Shown: one piece after another, positions 41,694 through 49,266 of the stretch
How the letters are laid out: the number at the start of each line of letters is the position of its first letter
How positions within the stretch are numbered: position 1 is the stretch's first letter
Assembly: GCF_023630205.1 (NCBI RefSeq)
Contig: NZ_JALPRR010000003.1
Coordinates: forward strand, 310,001 to 374,000
Source: Pontibacter ruber
Lineage (GTDB): Bacteria > Bacteroidota > Bacteroidia > Cytophagales > Hymenobacteraceae
Reading direction: 5' to 3'
DNA length: 64,000 nt
Made by a program: the position numbers and the translations under genes
The notes under the pieces: model-generated
Databases searched by the model: none
The model's input: only the letters and a program-made list of their open reading frames with translations
What the model was told of the DNA's origin: nothing

Positions 41694-41769
41694 ATCGCCT
41701 GGCTGTCAGCGGGTGGTTTAAAATGCAGGGTGCTGAAGTATACAGCGGATATTAAAACAAAATGCCTGA

Positions 41770-41854
41770 AAAAAGTAGAAGGGCCCCCGCCACAGAAGCC
41801 CTTCCTATTGAAAAGTATAAATCGGAATACTTGACTAACTTTTCAACTTTAGCC
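41770..41854 (+). repeat. Two-hairpin repeat, downstream copy
   Basis: Stems GAAGGGC/GCCCTTC (41778-41784, 41798-41804) and TTGAAAAGT/ACTTTTCAA (41808-41816, 41838-41846). Matches 40603-40684 in stems and in flanks (CAACTTT then AGCC), with divergent loops. The rest of the gap up to 41955 holds nothing I can name. Confidence 0.85.
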
Positions 41855-41955
41855 ATCTATAAAACATTGGCCACCGGCGCCAGGTTCAATGTGATTGAGA
41901 CTTTTTTGTGTATAAGGATATTGATTTTCAGCTTATTAAAAAATGTTTAACGCGC

Positions 41956-42432
41956 TTACTCCCAGTGCCCTGCTAACCTTCTGAGTGTAACGATCTGGCC
42001 CAGGTGGTAGGCGTTGTGCTCGGCCACCAACATGGCCTCGCGCAGCAGCGTTTGTCCGGTACCGTGCGGTATTAGGGCATAAAGATCGTTGGTTGTATTC
42101 TGTACCAGTTGCACCATTTCTTCCAGCTCCGCAGCAATAATTTTAAGTGTATTTTCCAGCGTAGCCTGATCGGCAGGAGCAGTATCAGCAGGCCAGTAAT
42201 CGTCGGGCCAGGCAGGTTCCTGGTACTTGGGGTTGCGGCTAAAGTCCAGGATATCGTGCTGGGCAAAGCGCAGGTGTTCCAGCAATTGCCAAATCGTGTA
42301 GGGCAAGCCATTAACTTGCCGGCCTGCTTCCTGCACCGTTATGCCTTCCAGCAATTCTGCCAGCGGACGGAAAGCCTGCCCTCCCCGCAGCAGCTTTACC
42401 AAGTGTTCGCGCAGTTGTCGGTCCTGTTTCAT
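41956..42432 (-). CDS. DinB-family protein
   Basis: A 158-aa four-helix-bundle protein. Metal-binding His positions are visible in LLEHLRFAQHDIL and AEHNAYHLGQIVTLRRL, the DinB/DUF664-like pattern. Members may act as thiol-dependent transferases or damage-response proteins; the function here is unknown. Cytoplasmic, monocistronic. Confidence 0.88.
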   Translation of the reverse strand: MKQDRQLREHLVKLLRGGQAFRPLAELLEGITVQEAGRQVNGLPYTIWQLLEHLRFAQHDILDFSRNPKYQEPAWPDDYWPADTAPADQATLENTLKIIAAELEEMVQLVQNTTNDLYALIPHGTGQTLLREAMLVAEHNAYHLGQIVTLRRLAGHWE

Positions 42433-42598
42433 AGCTGTTTTTTTCTAGTTCATACTTAGGATGTAGCGTAAGAGTTTGCAAGTTTCACCCAGCACTGTCC
42501 CCGGCAAACATGCCAGATCATACTTTAGCAGGGAGCAGCAGGCAGAGTGTCATAATTTGGACAGAAACCCTTATCTTTTGTGCTTAGCCACCTACTGC

Positions 42599-43420
42599 AT
42601 GAAAACACCTTTACACTTTTTCCTGGTCTGCCTGCTTTTACTGGTAGCCTGTAAGCATTCTCCTGAGCCGGCGCCGGCACCCACCCAAACGCCTGAAATC
42701 CTTGGTTTTCCGGTCAGCATCACTTCTGCAGGCGACGATGGCGTGAACGAGATCTTCTATTATGACCGAACCGACCGGTACGGCGAATTGTCTATGCGGG
42801 AATATTTTACCCGTACCGATACGGTGCACCACTTCGATATATACCTAGGCCGTGGGAAAGACATGCTGAATGTGATAGAAAGAAGAGATCATTCCCTGTC
42901 GGATAGCATAAAAGACTATGTAACCATCGACCACATGTCGTACGACCTGCTGCCGTTACGGCGCAACGAGCGGCCTTACTACCCGCTGAATAACCTGCTG
43001 ATAGATGCACATGAAATTTACAAGTATACTCCGTCGTATGTACTGGCAGAGCAGCAGTTCTACAAAGACTACAAACTTACCGGCACCCGCAAGTATAACT
43101 ACGGCAGCTACGCAGCGGCTCTTATAGAGGAGTACAGCGCATCAGGTACTAAAACCCGTACCCTGGAGCTGCACTTCGACGAGAAGCGGCACCCGCAGGC
43201 CAATAACGTGAAATACCAGAAAATACTGGTAGAACCTGGCTATCCGCATGACCACAACATAACCCAGGTAACTGCCAGGGATGCCGGAGGGGCCGTACTC
43301 GAAAGCAAATCGTACAGCAACACCTATACCTACAACGAGCACGGTTATCCCCTGCAGGTAGTCAGGACCTTCCTCGATGGCAGATCAAACACGTATACCT
43401 ATACTTACAAATGCAGGTAG
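42599..43420 (+). CDS. Hypothetical lipoprotein with YD-like strand pattern
   Basis: A 273-aa protein; the start at 42599 (MKTPLHFFLVCLLLLVACKHS) gives a clean lipoprotein signal with Cys near residue 18, so the 41 residues upstream in frame are rejected. The mature part is Tyr/Asn-rich with repeated strand patterns (YNYGSYAAALIEEY, TYTYNEHGYPLQVV), like single rows of a YD/RHS-type beta-sheet. Probably anchored in the cell envelope. Function unknown. Confidence 0.78.
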   Translation: MKTPLHFFLVCLLLLVACKHSPEPAPAPTQTPEILGFPVSITSAGDDGVNEIFYYDRTDRYGELSMREYFTRTDTVHHFDIYLGRGKDMLNVIERRDHSLSDSIKDYVTIDHMSYDLLPLRRNERPYYPLNNLLIDAHEIYKYTPSYVLAEQQFYKDYKLTGTRKYNYGSYAAALIEEYSASGTKTRTLELHFDEKRHPQANNVKYQKILVEPGYPHDHNITQVTARDAGGAVLESKSYSNTYTYNEHGYPLQVVRTFLDGRSNTYTYTYKCR

Positions 43421-43560
43421 CCTATAAGGAAATGCCTGAGAAACAACCGGCAGCGGTTTACCGGAAATTCCTGAAAAAAATTGCACCGTTTTTTACAACA
43501 TTATTATATAGGTGAGCGTATATATAGCAGAACCCTTTAGCAAATTTTGTTTGTGATAAG

Positions 43561-43592
43561 TAAGGCCCCGAAGGTGAACGGTCGGGGCCTTA
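43561..43592. terminator. Rho-independent terminator
   Basis: Stem TAAGGCCCCGA (43561-43571) with TCGGGGCCTTA (43582-43592), then CCTTTTAT. Lies between convergent genes and can serve either. Confidence 0.82.
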
Positions 43593-43697
43593 CCTTTTAT
43601 ATCCCGCCTACATTACCGGTTTCCCAAAATTCAATTGTTGCTGTTTCAGGTGCGTAATTCTGTAGATTGCGGCTAGCCCGAGTGTTGCTGTGCAGCG

Positions 43698-43982
43698 CTA
43701 TTTTTCCTGATCATTGGACTGCAGGAAATCAAGCAGGCTGGTAGAGGCTGCTTGCTGGCCGATGCTGGTAAGGTGGAGCAGGTGCCTGCCTTTGCCCGTA
43801 TCGCTGGCACCTTTCCGGATAAAGCCCAGGTCGATGAGCTGCTGCTGCGTTTTGGTTAGCAGGAACACATCGATGTGGTGGCTGATTGCCAGCGCCTTCA
43901 GTTTATAAGAAGCTATACTTCCGCCTTCGGCAAGCAGTGCCTTCAGAATTACATCCGCAACATGGCTTTCCGAAGTATTCAT
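43698..43982 (-). CDS. Small hypothetical protein with winged-helix character
   Basis: A 94-aa soluble protein. The arrangement VADVILKALLAEGG, LAISHHIDVFLLTKTQQQLIDLGF and a C-terminal basic GKGRHLLHLTSIG resembles a small winged-helix module. (The second segment is quoted in family style; its core is QQLIDLGFI.) No partner gene on the same strand. Function unknown. Confidence 0.6.
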   Translation of the reverse strand: MNTSESHVADVILKALLAEGGSIASYKLKALAISHHIDVFLLTKTQQQLIDLGFIRKGASDTGKGRHLLHLTSIGQQAASTSLLDFLQSNDQEK

Positions 43983-44281
43983 TTTACTCTTCTAAAGGTA
44001 TTCTGGTGCAATTTTAGGTTCATACCTGTTTAACGAAAATTTTTGGGTTTTGATGGTAATAATCCAGTCGTGGTTTTATTATTTGTGTGCTGTGGTCGTT
44101 TATTCATGAAAACAGAATAAACATGTTTGTAATATTCTAATATATCAAAGTATGAATGAGGAAGGTGTTTTAACAAAACCTGCCACAATTAATGTAAAAC
44201 CGAGCCTATGAGTTAATGCGATGGAATGTTGTGCCTCCCGGCCTAAAAGCCTATACTTGTATCAAACCAAACCGACTAATT

Positions 44282-45046
44282 ATGAGACCCTATATACTTG
44301 CCGAAACAAACTGGAAAGCTGTTAAAGACCAACAGATCGATGTAGCTGTGTTGCCCTGGGGCGCTACCGAAGCGCACAATTACCACATGCCCTATGCCAC
44401 AGATGTAATTGAGGCAGACGCCATCGCGGCAGAATCGGCCCGGATTGCCTGGGAGAACGGAACCCGGGTGATGGTGCTGCCTACTATACCGTTTGGCGTT
44501 AATACCGGCCAGTCCGATATAAGGCTTTGCATGAACCTGAACCCAAGCACGCAACTGGCCATCCTCAACGACCTGATAGAGGTGCTCAACCGCCAGGGCA
44601 TACACAAGCTGCTGGTGCTTAACAGCCACGGAGGCAATGATTTTAAACCAATGCTGCGTGAGTTGGGCCTGCGTTACCCGGATATGCTGCTGGTTGCCTG
44701 CACCTGGTTCCAGGCGGCAGACCGCAAAAAGTATTTCGAGGCAGCCGGCGACCATGCCGATGAAATGGAAACCAGCCTGCTGCTGCATCTGCGGCCAGAC
44801 CTGGTGTTGCCTTTGGAAGAGGCCGGTGAAGGAAAGGAGAAGAAATCAAGGATCACTGGCATACGCGAGGGCTGGGCCTGGTCGGAGCGCAAATGGTCGA
44901 TGGTGTCGGAAGATACCGGCATCGGGAATCCCAAAGCTGCCACAAAGGAAAAAGGAAAAGCTTTCCTGGAAGCTGCCGCACTTAATATAGCCAATCTCCT
45001 GACCGAACTGGCGCAGGTAGATCGTAATGATCGGTACAGCAGTTAA
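44282..45046 (+). CDS. Creatininase-family amidohydrolase
   Basis: A 254-aa metalloenzyme; the start at 44282 (MRPYILAETNWK) is chosen over 22 extra upstream residues. Metal ligands appear in WGATEAHNYHMPYATD, NSHGGN and GDHADEMETS, the creatininase/ArfB/MftE pattern; the usual ExHG-x-H reads EAHNYH, so one conserved Gly-Pro is replaced by Asn-Tyr. It hydrolyses an amide bond, but creatinine is unlikely to be the substrate in this context. Ends before a strong terminator. Confidence 0.9.
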   Translation: MRPYILAETNWKAVKDQQIDVAVLPWGATEAHNYHMPYATDVIEADAIAAESARIAWENGTRVMVLPTIPFGVNTGQSDIRLCMNLNPSTQLAILNDLIEVLNRQGIHKLLVLNSHGGNDFKPMLRELGLRYPDMLLVACTWFQAADRKKYFEAAGDHADEMETSLLLHLRPDLVLPLEEAGEGKEKKSRITGIREGWAWSERKWSMVSEDTGIGNPKAATKEKGKAFLEAAALNIANLLTELAQVDRNDRYSS

Positions 45047-45145
45047 GCTTTGCCCGGAGAGTTGGAACAGGAGCCTTCGGAAGGCAGGAGATGAACAGCT
45101 ATTTCTGCCTGTAGCGAGTTGAGTGATAGATAACGTAGCTGCAAA

Positions 45146-45185
45146 GCATAAAAAAAGCCCCGGAACTCCGGGGCTTTTTTTATGC
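45146..45185. terminator. Strong bidirectional terminator
   Basis: An 18-bp stem (45146-45163 with 45168-45185; core AGCCCCGG/CCGGGGCT) with A-run and T-run sides between two convergent genes. Confidence 0.92.
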
Positions 45186-45195
45186 TTTAGAAAGG

Positions 45196-45387
45196 CTATG
45201 CGCGTTTTACATTTACGGCATTAAGCCCTTTTTTACCTTCCTTAAGTTCAAAAGTAACTCTGTCGTTTTCTCTGATCTCGTCGATCAATCCTGTTACGTG
45301 TACAAAGTACTCCTGATTTGAGCTCTCGTCTTTAATAAAACCGAATCCTTTTTCGCTATTAAAGAACTTTACAATTCCGTTATTCAT
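45196..45387 (-). CDS. Cold-shock domain protein
   Basis: A 63-aa CspA-type protein. RNP1 is KGFGFIKDE and RNP2 is EYFVHVT, on a five-strand OB fold of the usual length. Binds single-stranded RNA and DNA and melts RNA structure. It is the only gene of its unit: a -7 element at 45462-45469 suggests an AT-rich leader of about 70 nt, and a strong terminator follows. Confidence 0.95.
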   Translation of the reverse strand: MNNGIVKFFNSEKGFGFIKDESSNQEYFVHVTGLIDEIRENDRVTFELKEGKKGLNAVNVKRA

Positions 45388-45461
45388 GCTATTTGATTTT
45401 TATACATCTACTACACAAGGAAAGGAAAAAATGTTTATTTAATTGTTAAATTTTTTATTAT

Positions 45462-45469
45462 CAAAGTTA
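45462..45469 (-). promoter_or_regulatory. Likely -7 element of the cold-shock gene
   Basis: TAACTTTG on the minus strand is a perfect match to the Bacteroidota TAnnTTTG consensus. No clear TTG lies at the expected -33 position, so the call is moderate. Confidence 0.5.
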
Positions 45470-45575
45470 AAGTGCAATTAAAAAGCTATAATCGGGTGTA
45501 TTTACTTTGTTAAATGATATAAAAAAATAAGCTGCCGAAAGCCCTTCTGTAAGTATAAGGTTTCTGATTTAAGCT

Positions 45576-45620
45576 TCTAAAGTATAAAAGACCCAAAATT
45601 CGGGGCTTTTATACTTTAGA
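45576..45620 (-). terminator. Long-stem terminator built from the AAGTATA motif
   Basis: A 15-bp perfect stem (45576-45590 with 45606-45620; arms contain AAAGTATAAAAG and CTTTTATACTTT) forty-seven bases after the stop of the receptor gene. The two arms are opposite copies of the window's over-represented heptamer. Confidence 0.75.
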
Positions 45621-45666
45621 AAACCTGCAGTTTGCCGTCAAGCACGAGGCGGTAACAGGTGTGCTG

Positions 45667-48099
45667 CTAGTTTCCGGTACGGTTCAGTTCATCGAGGCTG
45701 TTGTTACGTTTCTTGGCCTCAAACTCCTTGCCTTTGTTGAAGCGGTAGCGCAGGTTCAGGCGAACGCTCTGTGCGCCGTGGTACTGGTCTATGGCATTGG
45801 TATTGCCGTCCAGCGATGTGTTGATCTTCATGACACGGGTCTTGAAAATGTCTGTCACATTCATGCTCAGCGTTAGCTTATCGTTCAGGAAAGAGCGCTT
45901 AAAGCCGGCATCCACGCCCCACATGCTCTTCAAAGTATACAGGCCATAAACTGCTGGCCCCTGGTAGCTGGCAGATACTTCCATGCGAATGTCCTTTGGC
46001 AACTGGATGTTCTGGTTCGACTGCACGGTAAAGAAGATCTGGTCATTTAAGACTGTGCTTTCGTTTAGGTTAAGCGAAAAACGCTGGTAAGCTAACGTAG
46101 CATTGTTGTTCATTTCCCATTTGCCGGAGATACGCACAGGGGCAACCAGATTAGCAGTTAAGTTAGTATACTTATCAACGTTCGACTGCATGAAGACCGT
46201 AATATTTTCCTTACTGTTGTAGAAAGGTACTTCGGCTATAAAATCGGTGGTAAGGTTGTAGCCCAGTACCAGGTTATAGCTTTTCTTCAGTGTCTGTGTC
46301 AGCTCAAAAGCGTTGGTGTAAGACGGCTTCAGGTATGGGTTGCCCTGGGCTGTGGTATACTTGTCGATGTAGAAGATGAACGGGTTCAGGTGCTCGTAGT
46401 AAGGCCGGTTGATGCGTCGGCTATACTTGTAACCGATCTGGTAATTCTCGTTTACCTGCTGCTGCAAAAACACACTCGGGAAAAGGTCCAGGTAATCTCT
46501 GTCCGTTATTTTGTTTTTAGAGATGGAGTTGCCACGGGTATTGGTTTGCTCAGCGCGCAGTCCGGCAGTCAGGCTCCAGGTAGTACCCAGCTTGGTTGAT
46601 AGGTTTGCATAAGCCGCGTAAATGTTTTCGTTATAGATAAAGTGGCTGCTTCGCTTGTCGTCCAGTTGCTTGCCTGTTTCAGTTACCTCGTAAAACTTCA
46701 GCTCGTTATCCGATACCACATGGCTGGCCTTTGCACCCAGTTCCAGCTTGCTCACCTTACTCAACACTTTCGTAAAATCAACCTTGGCAGAATAAATATC
46801 ATACGCTGTCGGGTTGTGGCTGGTCAGTAGTTCGGTCAGGGTTGGGGCATCTGCATTTATACTTGTGCGCAGGTTCAGAAACTCGAAATCAGTGCGGTCG
46901 GAAATCTTTACGTAATCCAGGTCGGCAGACAGGTTGGTGCCCAGCGTGTCGAGCTTGCCAACGTAGTGCAGGTTGAAGTTGCCATTTTGGAATTCGCTGT
47001 CGGCATCGTTCACAGAGCGGATATACTGGTTGTCTGCAGTATTTGGCCGGCGCAGGTAGGAGTCTGTTGAGAACCGGTTTTCGGAGGCATTGTATTGCAG
47101 GTTTGCCATTACGCCCACGCTGTGCTGCTTGTTCAGGTCATAGTCGCTGCTCAGGCGCAGGGCAGGGGCAAAATGCTTTATTTCCTCATAGCCATCCTGG
47201 TCAATGGAGCTGTTCCCGTCCTCGTTCACGAACACGCGGTTCATCTGCATATCACGGAAGCGCATGCGTCGGGCAAGGTCCAACGAGGCAGAGGTGTTCC
47301 ATTTGCCATTTTTGTGGTTCAGTTCGGCTCCTGAAGTATACGTGCTTAGCCTGTTGTACTGGTAGCCGCCGTACACGCTGCCGCTCATGCCCACTACCTG
47401 GTTTTTCTTCAGGTTGATGTTGATGATGCCCGAAGAACCTTCCGCTTCGTAACGCGCTGACGGATTGGTGATGATCTCAAGGTCTTTCAGGTTTTCGGCC
47501 GCCATGCCCTGCAGCAGGTTCTGCAATTCCTTGCCCGATAAGTATGTTTTCTTGCCATCGATCATGATCTGTACGCCATCCTTACCGTTCAGCCGGATGT
47601 TACCGTCCTGGTCAATCCACACGCCCGGAGCTTTCTCGAGCACTTCGTAGGCCGTGCTGCCGGAGGCAAGTGCCGTGCCTTCGACGCTTACTACCATCTT
47701 GTCCGGTTCTGTGGTAATGGTAGGGCGCATGGCCTGAACCGTTACCTCTTTCAGGGTCTTAACATCGGCCTTAAGCTGCAGCCTGCCAAAGTCTTTTGTA
47801 AAGTTGCTGCCGGTCACTTCAAATGGCTGGGTCTGAAGCGTCTGGTAGCCAAGCCCGGTGATCTTCAGAGAGTAAGTTCCCTGCGCCGGAGATATGATCT
47901 GAAAGCTACCCTCCAGGTCTGCAATAGCTCCGGTTACAACACTGCCTGCAGTATTTACTACTGCCACATTCACAAAGCCCACACCGGCATTCTTTTCATC
48001 GGTAACGGTGCCGGTTAGCATACCTGCTGGCTGAGCATAGCTCTTAGCAGAAGTTGCAGCCAGCAGGAGCAAAACAAAGAGGTAGTACATTTTTTTCAT
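45667..48099 (-). CDS. TonB-type outer-membrane receptor, OMP_b-brl_3 family
   Basis: An 810-aa protein with signal peptide (cut near SYAQPAG), an N-terminal carboxypeptidase-regulatory-like beta-sandwich (GTVTDEKNAGVGFVNVAV, DLEGSFQI), a plug domain around residues 120-230 (MVVSVEG, APGVWIDQDG, IITNPSARYEAEGSSGIINI) and a long C-terminal beta-barrel. Proteins of this group are predicted transporters or OM biogenesis-related receptors of unknown substrate. No SusD partner is adjacent, so a polysaccharide-uptake system is not indicated. Its promoter is the best in the window. Confidence 0.93.
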   Translation of the reverse strand: MKKMYYLFVLLLLAATSAKSYAQPAGMLTGTVTDEKNAGVGFVNVAVVNTAGSVVTGAIADLEGSFQIISPAQGTYSLKITGLGYQTLQTQPFEVTGSNFTKDFGRLQLKADVKTLKEVTVQAMRPTITTEPDKMVVSVEGTALASGSTAYEVLEKAPGVWIDQDGNIRLNGKDGVQIMIDGKKTYLSGKELQNLLQGMAAENLKDLEIITNPSARYEAEGSSGIININLKKNQVVGMSGSVYGGYQYNRLSTYTSGAELNHKNGKWNTSASLDLARRMRFRDMQMNRVFVNEDGNSSIDQDGYEEIKHFAPALRLSSDYDLNKQHSVGVMANLQYNASENRFSTDSYLRRPNTADNQYIRSVNDADSEFQNGNFNLHYVGKLDTLGTNLSADLDYVKISDRTDFEFLNLRTSINADAPTLTELLTSHNPTAYDIYSAKVDFTKVLSKVSKLELGAKASHVVSDNELKFYEVTETGKQLDDKRSSHFIYNENIYAAYANLSTKLGTTWSLTAGLRAEQTNTRGNSISKNKITDRDYLDLFPSVFLQQQVNENYQIGYKYSRRINRPYYEHLNPFIFYIDKYTTAQGNPYLKPSYTNAFELTQTLKKSYNLVLGYNLTTDFIAEVPFYNSKENITVFMQSNVDKYTNLTANLVAPVRISGKWEMNNNATLAYQRFSLNLNESTVLNDQIFFTVQSNQNIQLPKDIRMEVSASYQGPAVYGLYTLKSMWGVDAGFKRSFLNDKLTLSMNVTDIFKTRVMKINTSLDGNTNAIDQYHGAQSVRLNLRYRFNKGKEFEAKKRNNSLDELNRTGN

Positions 48100-48130
48100 A
48101 GGTTTATTTTGTTTGCGTGTAATGATGAAG

Positions 48131-48161
48131 CAAAAGTATTGTATAGTACTTTGTAATGCAA
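48131..48161 (-). promoter_or_regulatory. Bacteroidota-type promoter of the receptor gene
   Basis: Minus strand: TTG (48159-48161), 20 bp, then TACTTTTG (48131-48138), a perfect match to TTG-N(19-20)-TAnnTTTG. About 27 bases of leader follow to the ATG at 48099. The remainder of the gap to 48423 shows no further feature. Confidence 0.75.
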
Positions 48162-48423
48162 GGTACTGTTGCTTATTGAGTCCGGGTATTATATTAACCT
48201 GCAGATTTTATCCGCAAACGCCCGGGGTAATCAGACGAACAGCTGTAAAAGGAGAGGTTTGAAAGAGGAGGGAAAAAGGTGAGAAAGTCGCTTAACTATT
48301 GGAGAAACTATAAGGAGGAAGCTGGTGTAAATACTTTCACTAAAAAAAGAAAGAATAGTTTGGTAAACCGAATTTGAGCCAATACATTAGTTTTTCTCTA
48401 TTTATTCTGTGTGATCTACAACT

Positions 48424-49122
48424 ATGAAAAATGTTAGTACAAACGCTGACGGAAGCCTGGAGCAACTGATGCAGCGAAAGATTGCCGAAATAGCCTCCGT
48501 TTCCGATGACCTTCCCGGCGTGATCATCATCCACAACCTGCAAAAACAGCTACAGGTAGAGTATATCTCGCCCCGGGGTGAACAACAACTGGGTTTTACC
48601 TTGGAGGAAATACAAAAGATGGGCCCTGATTACCACACCCGCTTTTTTAACCAGGAAGACGCTGCGGATTATGTGCCCAAGATCATGAACATGATCACGC
48701 GAAATGATACTCAGGAGATCGTTTCTTTTTTCCAGCAGGTACGGGCTTCAGAAGAACTGCCGTGGTCCTGGCACTTCAGTACGACCAAAATCCTGATGCA
48801 GGATGATGACGGGCAGCCCCTGCTGACAATTACCATGGCCTATCCCATCGATCCGCTAAACCATGTTACTGCAAAGGTGAACAGGCTGCTGGATGAGAAC
48901 AATTTCCTTAGGAAGAACTACTACAAGTTCAGCAAGCTATCGGAGCGGGAGCAGGAAATATTGCGCCTGCTGGCCCTTGGCAAAAGCGCTTCGGAAACTG
49001 CCGATGAACTTTTCATCTCCAACGCCACCGTAGAAACGCACCGGCGCAACATTAAATCCAAACTGGGAACCTCCTCGTTCTATGAGCTCACGCAGTATGC
49101 CCGTGCCTTTGACCTGATTTAG
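48424..49122 (+). CDS. PAS-LuxR transcription regulator
   Basis: A 232-aa regulator without receiver domain. The N-terminal half is PAS-like (GVIIIHNLQKQLQVEYIS, GFTLEEIQKMG, WSWHFSTTKILMQDDDG) and the C-terminal half is a LuxR-type helix-turn-helix (LSEREQEILRLLALGKSASE, NATVETHRRNIKSKL). Likely senses a small ligand or redox state directly in the cytoplasm. Its targets are unknown; the receptor gene lies divergently upstream and is one candidate. Confidence 0.88.
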   Translation: MKNVSTNADGSLEQLMQRKIAEIASVSDDLPGVIIIHNLQKQLQVEYISPRGEQQLGFTLEEIQKMGPDYHTRFFNQEDAADYVPKIMNMITRNDTQEIVSFFQQVRASEELPWSWHFSTTKILMQDDDGQPLLTITMAYPIDPLNHVTAKVNRLLDENNFLRKNYYKFSKLSEREQEILRLLALGKSASETADELFISNATVETHRRNIKSKLGTSSFYELTQYARAFDLI

Positions 49123-49266
49123 GGGATTGCGTATCTTCTTCCTGTTCAGGGCGGAAAGCACTTGCTGCGCGCTTAGCTTCAGTTGTTCATACTTTGCTGC
49201 AGTATGGAAGTATAGCGGGAACAGCAGGGTGGCAGAGGTGATCGGACCAGGCAGTGGTCTGCTCTG

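Noticed and set aside
45388..45480. Thermosensor RNA upstream of the cold-shock gene
   Set aside because: The leader is AT-rich but I could not draw a stable alternative structure by eye; only a -7 element is supported.
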